Shown: positions 25,387 to 37,761 of the stretch, piece by piece | How positions within the stretch are numbered: the stretch's first letter is position 1 | Layout: each line of letters begins with the position of its first letter | Notes under the pieces: generated by a model | Databases searched by the model: none | Told to the model about the DNA's origin: nothing | What the model saw: only the letters and a program-made list of their open reading frames with translations | Translations under genes and position numbers: made by a program | From: Mesaphorura yosii | Lineage: Eukaryota > Arthropoda > Collembola > Poduromorpha > Tullbergiidae | DNA length: 64,000 bases | Assembly: GCA_009869945.1 (NCBI GenBank) | Contig: WIXG01000284.1 | Location: 39,159-103,158, forward strand | Reading direction: 5' to 3'

Positions 25387-25905
25387 TTAGCGTCCTGCTT
25401 GACTAGGAATATAATATCTGGACAAGATAGGAATGATAGAAGAGTGTGACGGCCTTCTAGGAATGTAATATCGCTTCGCCCTGATTCTGGGGATGTAGTA
25501 CCTCGCTGAACCGTTTCTCGGAATATAGTATTTTTCCGTAATGTTAACGTAGCACTCGAATTTGCCTGTGCCATTTTCTTCATTCAGCAGCTTCAGCGAT
25601 ACAAAATTGTCTTCGATGCAAGCGCAAATGTGTGGCGGAATTTCACCCTGAGTGTCTGGCGTCTGGTCTACGTTTGTGACGCAACGGAGGAGTTTTTCAG
25701 CATCGCAGGTTTCCGTTGTCAAATTGCACGATTCGCCCCATTGTCGTGTGCCACGTACAGTATGATTCGATGGTGCAGTGACATTCAAGAAGTTCTCGAC
25801 ATCAATGCTGGAGTCTTGCTCTGGCACAGGAGAGGCGATAATTTGAATGATTTGTGACTCGATGCAAAGAATGAAGAAGAATCCAGCTCTTAATTGGAGT
25901 CCCAT
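25387..25905 (-). CDS. Small secreted protein with one Cys module and YYIP repeats
   Basis: Single open exon, 172 residues, from ATG at 25905. The first ~24 residues (MGLQLRAGFFFILCIES onward, ending near IIASP) look like a signal peptide. A cysteine module follows: RQWGESCNLTTETCDAEKLL, then HICACIEDNF and FECYVNITEKYYIP. The C-terminus has four copies of a YYIP motif, mostly flanked by basic residues: KYYIPRNGSA, RYYIPRIRAK, RYYIPRRPSH and RYYIPSQAGR. The paralogue downstream keeps only one degenerate copy (KYMVPNN). A TATA box lies 123 nt upstream of the ATG. It is not a protein I recognise. Repeats flanked by Arg/Lys could be peptide-precursor processing sites, or a low-complexity tail; the sequence alone does not decide. 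Confidence 0.7.
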   Translation of the reverse strand: MGLQLRAGFFFILCIESQIIQIIASPVPEQDSSIDVENFLNVTAPSNHTVRGTRQWGESCNLTTETCDAEKLLRCVTNVDQTPDTQGEIPPHICACIEDNFVSLKLLNEENGTGKFECYVNITEKYYIPRNGSARYYIPRIRAKRYYIPRRPSHSSIIPILSRYYIPSQAGR

Positions 25906-26027
25906 TATTGAAATTGTTGTGAGTTAATTTCCAGTTAACGAGGATTGAAGGCGTTATTGGTTGATTTATTAGCTGACTGGCACCGAACGTCTGAGCAGTT
26001 TGTACCCTCAACCACAGTGTCAGCTCA

Positions 26028-26035
26028 CTTTTATA
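26028..26035 (-). promoter_or_regulatory. TATA box of the YYIP-repeat secreted protein gene
   Basis: On the minus strand this reads TATAAAAG inside GGGTATAAAAGTG, 123 nt upstream of the start codon at 25905, with no intervening gene. The spacing allows a start site about 30 nt downstream and a short leader. Assignment is by consensus and position. Confidence 0.5.
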
Positions 26036-26105
26036 CCCGCGAAGTTTACGATTTGTGACTTGCGACGGAGACGGCCGGGGGGATTCCTCTGACGACATCA
26101 CCGAC

Positions 26106-27489
26106 TATGCCATGTATTGTACTGCTTATTGTTCCACCAGACGTGGCCAGGCTGGCGCATAGCATTAACTTGTTCGTTCCGGCAAAATCTGCTTGAGGAC
26201 AATGATTCTACGCTGCGCATTTTTGTTGTTGTTACTGTGAAACCTCACGAAAACGTGGCATGACGCGGTACCAAATTCTGAGACACAATCGTACAATGGA
26301 CCAACATGCCGAACATGCAGCCGTATCGACAAGACAATTGATGCTAATGAGCGAGTAACGAAGTCAGGACTCAGGGCGAGAACAGGACTGTGCTTTGTAA
26401 TGTGTTACGCACATTTGTGGGGTCACCTTGTTCCAGTTCAAGCTACTTGAGAAAGACAGGTGGCATTCTGACTGTCGTTACACCAGTTTGTCATTTGACT
26501 CCGCTCCTGGTGCTCTCAGACTTTCGAAGAATGGAATAATTGCATTGTTTCGTGCAAGAGTTTTCATCGTACATCATAATGTGAAAAATATCTTTCGTCC
26601 ATTTGAAAAACAACTCTTCCAGTTATCCCCAGCTTCAAAATCAGCATAGGCATGACGTCACCACACACATTTCACAAAATTACACCACCAAAAATGTGAA
26701 TCGTACGTAGGCCAAAAGCAAATCAAGTTCTGGTCGACAGCCTCACTGACGCCGGTTTATGGAAATCAGGAAATACTTTTGGAGATAAAGTGATTGATTG
26801 AACTAGCGTGATTGTGAAATTGTGATTACATATGCTTCTGCTGGTGTGTGCTGGGCAAATTTGCATTTTTGCAATGTCACAGTGCAGGGAAATGTTTGTC
26901 ATTCAGTCACTTTTGGAAAACATCATTATTGAAGTCTTGGTATTCTGACGGACAAACACAATGCAATGATATGACTGAGTCATTCAATCCTCTGGAGCAT
27001 CTGCTTCTGCGAAATGTTCGAATAATTCTGGTACTAAGTTACCTTGTAGTTTGATACCATACTGAAAAAGAGCACCCGTTAAGTCAAGAGATGATAAGAA
27101 AGCTTGCATCGACTTCGCCGTATCATCTCTTGCTGTCTTGCTAATATTAATATGAGTACAAACAGTTTGTACAAGAGCAAATAAAAGATAACCACGCGGC
27201 GGCCTTACTCACAAGTTCGATATTCGTACGTAATTCGTTCATAACAGCCAAATTTTATTGATTCTCTTCTTATCAGTTTTCCGGCGAAGCCAACATCCGA
27301 ACCTCAAACTCAAACGCAATTCGAGGATGGGCTCTACCTGGCTGGCGAAAGCGTCCTCAATCGTCTCAAAAGAATTGAGCCGTTGACTTGCGCATAAAAG
27401 TTAGTCTCTTAAGGTTTACGCTTGACGATAACTTCATCAACTACCGATTAAAGAATACTGCCACTTCCATCCCTAAAACCAAGACGAAG
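26106..27489. other. Divergent intergenic region
   Basis: Between the minus-strand YYIP protein gene and the plus-strand membrane protein gene. Only short, motif-free open frames are present. I see no repeat, RNA gene or transposon. Confidence 0.4.
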
Positions 27490-28353
27490 ATGAAGGGTTT
27501 GATCAAGACTGAAGCACTTATTTTGGGGTCCACATTGCTACTGGTATTTTATGTCAGAAGTGGAATTCCCGTTCCGGTCGAAGGTGACCCAGAAGGCAAA
27601 TCAACGTGCACTGGGCAAGGTGGGACAAGTAAACTTCAGAAAGCTGTCTGTTCCGCTACTTTTGTACTTCTCTTCATTTACTGATTTGTCTTTGATTTTT
27701 GGGGGCCAGAGCCGGTCGGCTACGAGGAAATTTGCGAATTGCCCCAAAACAGTTCTTGCTACTTGCCCTGTTCTACTTTCGGGGCGATGTGTCTAAAACC
27801 AAAGCAGAAGGAGCATCACCATCACGCACCCGAAGCCGTAGGCGACAATGAGCAACCCAAAGACAAGGTAATGTGCATTTGTCCTGAGGGAACAACGATT
27901 GACGAGGACCGGAAGAATTGCAGTGAGATAATGGAGAAACGGGAACAAAATGAAAGTGCGTCTCCGCCTGAGCAGTCTGACACCGGGCACGCGCCCGACG
28001 ATGCTGAGGGTAAAACTCCGGGCGAGACACCAGACGACCCTCCTGCGGATGTGGAAACAAAATCTGCCGACTCCAACACAACGGAGCCGAGCGCATCAGT
28101 TCACAGTGTGGAGAAACCGAACGAGGCTGCGAAATCTAAATCAAATGTTGGGCTTGCCATTGGCATCATTACGCTAACCATGTTCGCAATGGTACGCATG
28201 TCCAATGCTTTTTCATTTGGAAGCCCGGGATGAACTGCAACAATTTTCTTTATCTTTTTCCAGATTTTCGTGTTTCTTGTACGGAATAAAATTAACAACG
28301 CGGTCAGGAGAATGTGCGGAGGAAGTCATCCAGTGCCAACAAGCGAAAACTAA
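27490..28353 (+). CDS. Type I membrane protein with EB/EGF-like cysteine region
   Basis: Three exons: 27490-27628, 27710-28191 and 28264-28353, giving 236 residues. The N-terminus MKGLIKTEALILGSTLLLVF is a signal peptide or anchor. The spliced ectodomain has a cysteine cluster (STCTGQGG, EEICELPQNSSCYLPC, AMCLKP, MCICPEGTTI) with the CxCP ending common to EB and EGF-like modules. An acidic Ser/Thr/Pro-rich stalk of about 90 residues follows. A transmembrane helix spans the last intron (SNVGLAIGIITLTMFAMIFV) and is followed by a short basic tail. Two potential N-glycosylation sites lie in the ectodomain (NSS, NES). Not recognised as a named family. The two small minus-strand genes nearby are also cysteine-rich extracellular proteins, but the cysteine spacing is not close enough to call this one a third copy. 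Confidence 0.72.
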
Positions 28354-28696
28354 CTGTGCTGCGACGGAAATCAAGTCCAGCGATGTGTGGTTGTATTAAT
28401 TGTCAACGTTTAAGTATTCGTTTACTTCTAGCAATGTCCCGATCTCTTTGAGCCATCTTCCATGTACTAATTAGATAAGGGGTCTTGACAATCCTTTTTG
28501 TGTCGTATTCTGTTTATTTCAGCAAGCTCTCACTTGTCATTGTGTTAAATGTTTAACATTAGCTTAATAAATCAGTGTCCGTGCGACTGGCTGCAGTGTT
28601 TGTATAAAAGTTGAGGCCTTTGAGGCTGGAATTAACTGGAGTCAGTTTAATAAAATAAATAGAATAATAAAAGAGAGATGCCAAAAGCGTGTGCGC
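28354..28696. other. Spacer between convergent genes
   Basis: Contains the 3' untranslated regions of the membrane protein gene (+) and of the Methuselah-like receptor gene (-). AATAAA-type signals occur near 28565 (+). A TATAAAAG string at 28604-28611 (+) has no gene downstream on that strand. Confidence 0.4.
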
Positions 28697-31647
28697 TTAG
28701 ACTTTAGTTTCTCGGTCCAAGTCCGCCAAACATTTGTAGCTGATTGACTCGATTGAGGTTTCTGATAATTCATCGACGTGTTTCTGCTTCCCGTCAAGAT
28801 AGTCACTGCTAGGGATGACTGAGTCAATCGTGGGTCCAGACTCTTTGCAGCAGCCCACCATGGAAATCATCTCCTCCTGAGTCGCGTTCGCGCTTTCTGT
28901 CCTCAAATTGTACCTCTGCTTCCGGGTAACGATTTGATTGGAGAGTTTTGCGGCTCCTCCAATTCCGGCCGCCCACTTGCTTACTTGATTGTTAAAATCT
29001 GCAGTTAGTCCGGAAAAGAACTTAATCAGTGGTCTAACTACATGGAACGATTTGCGGATATGCCAGCCATTCATATTCACTTACGGCGACAAAGCCCGTA
29101 TTTTGTTGTCAGCTTCTTCCATACACGATTCTGAATGAGAAATATGATGCAGATTCCAATTGGTTGAATACCCACAATCAGATCACTGATGGACACGTAA
29201 ATCAGCGAAGTTCCTGCTGCAGAGAGTGTCGTGTCGCCAGTACTTGATTTGATATGGAATACGATGAACGAAATAATCTGAACGATCCATGTCAGCCCAC
29301 AAATTATGGATACGTTGAACAGCATCGTGTACCTGTAGCAAACACGCTGCCTACAATGCGTGTAGAAACCAAATCTGTCACCTGGACCACGAGACAATTG
29401 TCACTTACCACCAGTACTTGCCCAGTCTGACCCTATTTGCCGGTCCAGCCCGGTCTTGCTCAGCATTGGATCCCCAGATAATACTGTTCCTCGATTTCTT
29501 AGTCTCGTTGATCAAGTAGTGTGTACGTATCATGAATACGAGCGAAACGATGTAAAGGAGCCCAATCGGGACGTACATGTACACGCCTTCAGCCCAGCGA
29601 GACATAGTGCACGCAAAATACTGGCCGTATGCGGGTACCATGATGCCTGATTCAGGATCCGGGTAGAGGTGGTCCATCAGAAGTCCGAGGCCAATGACCA
29701 GACCAGGAACTCCGAACCCCAGTAGGAAATATACGAAAAAGCGCAATTTGCTTGTCGCCACTGCTTTGGAATCTTCATTTAAGCATTTTGTGTTGAACGT
29801 CAGCCAGAAGTCGTAATTGAGGATAGCCATCCATGAAAATATCGAAATGTAAGTAAAATGGTTAATGACGCCTGAAATTGCATCAAGAACAAAATATCAG
29901 ACTTAAATCGCAATTGAATTGACAATTAAATGACAATTGACTGCGTTTTGCGTTACCAAGAACGACACACGAGCTGCTTCCTAGAATCCAAAAAGTGCTG
30001 TTTACATTGAGGATGAGGTAATAGATACTGGTTAACGTGATGTAATGGAGCAACAATATCACGATTTCTATAAACACGGCCCAAGTATGGACACTGGCAG
30101 TGTCGTCCCAGAGCAGAATGAATAGCATGGTGATGACTGTCAGAAAAATCGCTCCAATCGAGTACAGCACAGCGATGAGCAATGTGATGACGCCAATTTC
30201 CTGTTTCCCAGACGAGACAAAGTAAATCTACTGTTCATGTCTGATGTGAACTTTCAATAATCATACCTGAGAATATGACGTATGGCTGCATTTGATGATC
30301 ATTTGATTTTGTGTGAGATTTGGTATCAATTCCCCGCTCTCGACGCAAAATTCGTCCCCCCTCGTGTCCGAGCTGCTGCCCTGATTAAGACTGTGCCATT
30401 TCCCATTTCGAGGGAGGTACTGAACGGAGCCGTCGCGTAGCAGACGGAGTTTGGTGTACTCCTGCAGTCCTCGCAGCTTGAGGTTGCCACCAAACTCAAA
30501 GGGCCAGATGTCAAACCCGTGCGTGCAGCCAGTGGGCATTTGAATCTGAAACTGTGGCTTGGCCTGACTTGAATTATTAACCATTGGCTCATAGAATGTT
30601 GGGCTCCATTGCACGGTGCTGTTGGACTTGACGCAAGATCCTTCCCCAATATCAAATGTCTGACCGAACTCGCAACATTTTCGTATGCACGGGAATTTTG
30701 GTGGCGAGCAAATTCGGTCGCACGCCAAGACTTTGACGGTTGGGCCTTTAAAACTGTAAAGATTCTAATTCAATTCGGAACTCCAATATCGCATTTCAGC
30801 TTCTTACCTTTCGATGCAGTAATCTTCGATGTCGTAGTACACCGAGTCGACCTGTAACCTTCCATCTGCAATAATGTACAAATCATGTTGTTTTTTCCTC
30901 TCAGGGTTTGGAATTGTATTGGCCGCTGCCGTGGCTACATCGGCCTGTTCCCCTGATTGTGGCTGTGAAGAAAGAGTCTCCTCCTGAATCAGCTTCAGTA
31001 GGTGAGCTTCCGCTCCGCCGTCGTAATCGTCACTCACGACAAGCGCGGCAAGCTCATGGTCATCGTCGTAGTACTCATAATCATCATGCGACCCGTGGTC
31101 TGAATCTGCTCCTGCTCCTGCTCCCTCCTCCTTCGACGCATAAGTCGTTGGTTTCGCTCCGTGGGCGCCGCAAGTCAGTGGAGCATCCATGACTCGCAAC
31201 CTAAGAACGAGAACAGACAGGACAAGTAAGACAGGCCGGGTCGGTTTCTAGCGTTAGTTATGCAGGACTTTTCAACCCTACTGTACATTGTACCTACTTG
31301 TATACAGTCGTCTTTGTTGAGAATTCGATTTCTTTCTTATTGGTACTGACTTCATCCTCGCGAGGGGAATCCAGCTCACTAAACGGTTTACCCGTAGTTG
31401 TCTTCGTCGTTGTGATCGCCCCAATTTTGGAATCAGAATCAGCGACACACTGATTGATATAAATGACCCGCTTTGGCTCCAGTGGGACTGCATTATTGGC
31501 ATTATTGACAACGGCTTCAGCCTGTGGTGGGGTTTCCTGAGTCGTTAGGCTCGGCTCCGAGTCGGCAGTGGCAGTTGAGACAGAAGAGAGCGGCTTCGTC
31601 GAAGTCACCAGTATGAACGCGACCACGAGCAAATGCTTGAACTCCAT
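28697..31647 (-). CDS. Methuselah-like G-protein-coupled receptor
   Basis: Seven exons on the minus strand: 31647-31298, 31200-30808, 30753-30267, 30200-29957, 29871-29409, 29350-29085 and 28998-28697. All phases agree, giving 834 residues. The N-terminus MEFKHLLVVAFILVTSTK is a signal peptide. Residues to about 247 form an unusual low-complexity extension with an acidic DDYEYYDDDHE stretch. The cysteine-rich ectodomain follows (CDRICSPPKFPCIRKCCEFG), then seven hydrophobic helices, including the first one after EIGVITLLIAVLYSIG, INHFTYISIFSWMAILNYDF, the WWQRVCYRYTMLFNVSIICG loop and helix, and a last helix near SDLIVGIQPIGICIIFLIQN. A ~120-residue cytoplasmic tail ends the protein. The family is the insect Methuselah branch of secretin-like GPCRs, linked to stress response and lifespan; the ligand here is unknown. 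Plasma membrane location is expected. Confidence 0.87.
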
Positions 31648-33508
31648 CACATATTTCCGAAATTGTGATGTTTAACAAACAGTTGAAGTCAGGTGTGGCA
31701 TTTTGTCAGATGTATTGTTTCAGGCGTATTACGTAAGAATCAATCCTTAATTTGAATTTATTCGGCGTAATTAGAGCGTGGCGTGAACCGGACGAAACCT
31801 TGCTTCACGATGCCAGACTAAATTAGCCGAGGCTTGACAACTTGGCTACATCCGCTCTGCTCAGGTTTATGATGGGACCAGCCAATTCCGTACACACACT
31901 AATTCCGTACTAATCACTTGCTGTTGCTATTTAGCTTATCCTCACCTTTGCTTGGTGTGCCTAATTTGTTTTCGGTGATAATTCATGGCACGACTCCACA
32001 GAACAGAATACCGACACCGAGTTAAATAGAACACGTGCTTAATCTCCTGAATAATGACAGAATGCCGCTGCAGAATGTTATCAGAATTCCAATGCATGAC
32101 ATGCAAATATCAGACATTGGCTTATCTTTAAGTGATTAATGATTATACACTAGCTGGTATACGTTTTACGTTTTTACGTGCTTTGTTGGCATTCTAATTA
32201 TCCGGCCTGGCCTATTTGAATTAACATTCCATTCCAATCGAATGAATCTGTCAGGGTCCGCTTGTCGATGTTGGTAATCTGTTGTCATTAAATACCATGG
32301 CATCATATCATTGAAATTAAAAATTGATCAGTGGCTATAAAAGATGTACGCTTAGAATTAGGAGATTTGAGACTGACGCTATTGAACTGAAAGAAGGCAG
32401 GAAACACTTGCCCGTGTGGAAACCGCTTACAAAATCAACAATTCAACTTTATACCAGTACGACCTATAAAGTTTCAATATTCTATGATTCCAAGCTCAAA
32501 GCTGAAAGCTAACCAGTGCAATTACGCCATGAATATTTAATTACCGAGCTGTCGCAGAGTTTCCATTGTCTTTAACCAGTCATCAAAAGACTATCGACCG
32601 ACACGACGACGGGACATGAACCGCACGACATAATGACGACAGCCTAACAAAGTATTGCACGTGTAGCAGCTTTGTTATGTTATGGAAAGGTGACCCAAAT
32701 AAAGTCAGTCGGCTCGTGTTTCACTCATTTATCTGGTGCAATCAAATGTAACAGCTTGAATTGTGATTATTGAACCCATGAGCCAAGCTGCGGTACGATA
32801 CACCACATTGCATTGACTAAATGCTAAAATGCTCGCTCGCTCGCTGGCTGCTTTTGCATTGACTTGGCTGCCTGGCGAGGTGATGGACGGGCGACTGGAT
32901 TATGGACTATGGAGAAAATGGAACATGAACACAAAACAGTATGCCACAGCAGCAGCGCAAGAACTGTACAGCTGTACAGCAAGATACAAGTGCTTCGCTG
33001 GAGAAGTTCGTCACACTCAAGACGAGACGAGGAAGGGTTGAGCTCATACTCAGACTCTGCTGGACTCGACATCGCCTGGAATTCGTGCTGTGCTAATATT
33101 TATTTACACTTCACGCTCTTTTGCTTGCTTTCGCATTTCAAATTCGAAGGAAAAGCGTATTTTTAAAATGTACCAAAATAGATCAATAACAATTTGTGGT
33201 ACATAATTTTGTCTTTCGCTTGTGCTTGGGTTGCGGTTAGAGGAAGGGTCAGGCAAGGCAAGGGACAGGGCAGGGAGAAGAATGGACCTTTTTTACATTG
33301 TTGAGTGCAATGCAGGTCGAAGATTCAAGGTTCATCGTCCGGCGTGGTCCTCCATTCTGATTGTATGGCCTGCTTAACGTGGTTTTTGAAGGCACTTGCT
33401 GAAGCCAGAAGCTCGCTCTTACCTGTCCCTGCTTCGTAATCTTCGTTCTTGATCCACGTGTGCCGTGTTGAGTGGTCTCTGATAAGATACAGATAACGAC
33501 GCTAACGA
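31648..33508. other. Divergent intergenic region
   Basis: Between the start of the Methuselah-like gene (-) and the start of the I-N-G repeat protein (+). A TATAAAAG string lies at 32336-32343 (+), but I find no protein exon within the next kilobase that it could serve. The rest shows no repeat or RNA gene. Confidence 0.4.
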
Positions 33509-35806
33509 ATGGCTCAAGACCCATTAACGTCTTCGCCTGTGGCAGCCACACACACGCCAGCATCAGTGCCACCGCCAGCTCCGGGCCCCGTTCGGGACTT
33601 TAAGAAAATCATTCTTCGCCAGACTGCACGCAAATTCACTGCCAGGCCACCACCGCCGCGTCGACCGTGGCCGAAGCCCAACTATTATTGTGATTACGAT
33701 AGTCAAGAACCGATCACTTCGTCGCTCTTCTCATCGGACGTCGTCTTCTCTAAGTCAGTGGTGGAGTCGCTCTTTTTCAACACAAGGTACGTGAAAGGAT
33801 CAACCTCGTCGTCGTCAGAGCCCAGCTTCCTCAACGGCACGGTCAGAACATTAAGGTACGGTGTGCAGAATAATGGCGTGACCAAACAAGATGACGATGA
33901 TGACATTCAGATCATTGCACACATCAAACCATCGTCACAGTCACAGACGCTGCACCTGAACCACCTTACCCCGACGACTCTTGCCAATGGAACTGCGACC
34001 AAAGGTCAAGGGAAGAGTAAATCCACTACATGCGCAAAACCTAGGTCGAGATCGAGACCCAGCACAAAGAAAGACAAAGCTAAAGCACCTCTTTCATTAA
34101 TTCATATCAATGGCGATGGCACAGGCGCACTGCCCATGACCGCTGTCGACAAAAAGCCAGGGAAACAATCACCGAAGAGTAAGACTAAGAAAATGACTCA
34201 GGTTACAACTCCACCAAAGATACCAGGACTGAATAGCAGTAATAGCACTAAGATCTTCATCAACGGGTACAGTCCCACCGACGCCAAGACCAAGACACCT
34301 AAGAAAAAGTTACCAGAGAAAGACGAGGAATCCCCGCCCTCGTTTCCTACTCATTTATGGTCTCTTCCTTCGCTTGCCTGGACTCAGGCGCCAACTCCTG
34401 CGACTATGAGTCCGGGCAAAACAAAGCCTGCGACGAGAGCAGGCGAAGCAACTCCCAAGAAAATGACGAGCAACGGAGCGACAACGCAAATGGGGAAGAA
34501 GCGTCCGCCTGAATGCTTGTCACCGTCACTCACGAAATCGAAGGGTTTCGATGAAAATCCTGATTACAAATTGTCGCCCACGAAGAAGCTTTGCATAAAC
34601 GGAATAAATACTCACTTATCAAGTCAATTAGCAAGCTCACAGTCACCAGCAACCAAGAAGAAGCGATCAGAGACTAAACGAGTCAACTTTGCCTCAATTG
34701 CAAGATCCGGTATAGCAAAGGTTTCAACGCCAAATAATACGTCGAGAAAAAATAGCAGAGCACGCACAACTGTTGCAGTTAGGTGCGTGAAAGGCGCGTC
34801 CTCCATGCTCGCGGGTCTTGCTGGTTCGGGAGAAATTAATGATAAGAACAATAACACATTCAGCCAGTCAGCTGTCGCTGCCGTTGCAGAAGCGTCATCC
34901 AATGAGGACGTGCCAAGAAGCGAAACCAAGGCCGAGATCACCAGAGTCAAGAAACCAAAGCAAACTAAAATTAATGGGATATTCAAAGTGGTAAGCACTT
35001 CGCTGATCGCACTTTAATTGAACCATAAATACTCTCATTTTCACATTTTGCATCCTGAATTTTTGGTTTTGATTTAGGCTAAGAAAAATCCTACCGCGGT
35101 CACTGCCAATCCAAAGTCACTATCAAAAAATCGAATTCATGCTAGTTCAATTGCAAACAATGCTACCAGTACCGGCACTGAAGTACAAATACAAGCAAAC
35201 GGACCACGCCAAAGGTCACGTGCACCGAATTCTCATGCCCAAATCAAGCAAAGGGCTGAAGCAAGCCCACAAGCTAAAATCACTAACAGAGTACCAGGAG
35301 CAATCAACCTGAACGTCACAGCATCAGGCACTGCCACTTCTCCTAGTCACCCGTGCAATAAAACCCCGCCGCTACTGCCGCCGCCTTCACCGACAACTCG
35401 CTCATCGCGTTCTCCGTGCAAGAATCGACCCAACGCACAAGCACAGCCGGAAGTCAGCAATCCTAAGCCGCACACGGGACTGCCAGTTCTTGCGGACACT
35501 CGTATTTCGTTAGTTGCCCGACCTATGACGACTGAGGCCCCAATTGACTACAGCCTTAAAACTTCGAAACCGCATCCGCGAGAACGAACTCCCGAGCCTG
35601 AAACTCGTATGGGGCATGAACAGACAAGCACATCGAATAAATCCACTCGGACTCTTCGAATAACGCCAACAAAATCTTACGCTTATCTGACAAAACGTAA
35701 GTCTGCGTCCGTTGTAAAATTATTCCGCTTGGCCAGGTCTTCAATAAAGATTTATGTTTTTGTTGTTTCAGGCTCATGTCCCTGTGATTGCTCTGCATCT
35801 CATTAG
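33509..35806 (+). CDS. Large basic, mostly disordered protein with repeated ING motif
   Basis: Three exons: 33509-34990, 35078-35696 and 35772-35806, giving 711 residues. No domain is recognised. The composition is Pro, Ser, Thr, Lys and Arg-rich with many KKK/RSR clusters (for example PRSRSRPSTKKDKAKAP), which suggests a nuclear or nucleic-acid-associated protein. A short hydrophobic-x-x-NG motif recurs at four well-separated places: SLIHINGDGTG, TKIFINGYSPTDAK, KKLCINGINTHL and KQTKINGIFKV. Acidic DDDDDIQII precedes them. The last exon adds only 11 residues and ends SCPCDCSASH, an odd cysteine cluster. The neighbours are unrelated. Possible roles include a chromatin or RNA-processing scaffold; that is speculation. 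The start ATG at 33509 is the first in frame. Confidence 0.7.
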
Positions 35807-37761
35807 CACGGAAGGCGGAAGTATCGCGCAAGTCGCATGTGTTCAAGAAAGACTTCTACTCTCAACTCAACTCAAGGATCATCATCAGGGTATATTTTAG
35901 ATACAAAGTTTAAGCAAACGTGTACAGCTACAATATGCACTAATATATTTTTTAGTATCAGTATTGTTCAAATCGAATTTATCACGATGCATTTAATGTC
36001 TAACGGAGTATTTGTAGGTGAATTCTCAGAATCAGAAAGATATTTTTGTAGAAAGTAGTCGTCAATAATGTAATCTCAAATCTTACCTTAAATCTTCATC
36101 TTAATTCTAAATGAGGGTCAGAACTTGCTAACTCTTACTTTTCGCTTATCCATAGTGTTCAGTTTTATTGTTCAAAGAACAAAATCTCCAAATTAGTCAC
36201 CTCGAATTGGTTGTCCAAAAAATTAATAGTAAATTTGTAAAGTTGTTCGTGAATTAATGGCTGTATGGCTCCATGTTTCGCTCATTTAAACCGCAGTACA
36301 TAACATCGTATGCGACCGTACTCTTCCACCAGAACTTGGGCAATATTTGTGTCCTCTAGATCTCGAACTGCAGAATTGATACACTACGAAATTACTGCAT
36401 GCAGAGCAAAGTTGATGAAATTTTATGTTGGTACGAAATCGCACTCGCGGCTTGTAAGATGAACCAGAAGAATGAGAATATGAGAATGAGATTTGTTATA
36501 CGCTGCTGGGTTTGATGAAGCGAGAGTCCATCATCTGATTGTGATTTATTCTTTGCATTCGTTTGCTCAATTTAATTTTCCTCATACAGGCAGAATTCTG
36601 GTATAAAATGGACTCTCTCTCCGAGAATCGAACCACTTGCGATCACTTGCACGGCCCGAAAAGTTGTGTAAGTGATCGAAAGTGCGTATGGCACAATCGA
36701 GGCTCGATGCAAAATGGAAGTACAACAATGAGGACCGGTCAAAGCTTGAAATTAACATGTTCAGCTGATTAATCGAATTTCATAAAACTACTACATGAAA
36801 TATGGAAATATCGTGTAAAGTTGCTGTCATATGCTTAACTCTTCGGTTGTTTTAAGTTTTTGAGCCTTTAGCTTGTGTTGTTGGCTGCACGGTTCAAAAT
36901 GTCATCAAGAATCAAGTTTCATGACATTCATGGCTTGATGATTTGAGGCAGCAGCTGTGTCTCAAGCAATTTATGATCCAGATTTATGCTTTGTTTTTCT
37001 TCAACCTTAATCAGACAAAATTCTTTTATTGTGGAACATCCTTCTGCTTCATTATCATAATGTGCTTCCAATGCATTGTCTCTGATATCCTAATATTGCA
37101 TGGGTTGTAGTTTCTCCAATCAAAGCCAGAGTTCTTAATGAACTAGTTGAAGAATTCGTTAGTTGAATGCAGGTGCAAATTAGTTAAATAAGTTCGGTAC
37201 GATTACAGTCTGCGTCTATGAAACCGTCATGTTCACACAATTCATGCAGATCGAGTTTTGTATAAATAGTGACTCTCTTGGCAGAGTTCAGCCACTTTCC
37301 TCCGGTTGCCGAACTAAAACTAGTTCTGCAATTGGACGAAAGTGCGTTTGATTGAACTCAAATTCAGCTTGACATCTCGTCTCGCAACTCCTACGGTCTT
37401 TTGAAGGAGCAAAAGCCAAAGTCAAATGCGGACTCTTGCCATGAAACTAGAAGATCGCCCATCGCCGGTTTGCATTCAGAGTTAACAATTACAATTTGGT
37501 AGAACTCGGCTGTGACCCGTGAAAACTTACTTGCGAAAATTGATGATATTCACTACCAAGTTTAATATTGGTTTGATGAAGCACGATGTATCTATTTGAA
37601 CAAAGAAATCGTCAAGAAAGAAAAGAGAGGGATTGGTGCATGTAACAAGATTCAGGCCATTATTGGTGTTGGTGTTGTGTTTAAGATATAATATACAAAA
37701 TCATCCGTCAAACTCGTTGCGATCTACAATTATCTACTAATCTCAGCCAGTATTTGTGAGA
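35807..37761. other. Gene-poor interval with a candidate core promoter
   Basis: About 2 kb without a supported coding exon. A TATA box candidate at 37261-37269 is listed separately. A T-loop-like string on the minus strand near 36620 was examined as a tRNA and rejected. Confidence 0.4.
37261..37269 (+). promoter_or_regulatory. TATA box candidate upstream of RNase H2 subunit C
   Basis: TATAAATAG followed about 30 nt later by GCAGAGTTCAGCC, a plausible initiator region. It lies 493 nt upstream of the RNase H2C start codon, so an untranslated intron or long leader would be needed. Assigned by consensus only. Confidence 0.35.

Noticed and set aside
28604-28611. TATAAAAG on the plus strand
   Set aside because: No plus-strand gene follows; the next gene runs the other way.
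36600-36700. GGTTCGATTCTC on the minus strand, like a tRNA T-arm
   Set aside because: No matching T-stem, anticodon arm or A-box could be found at the right distances.
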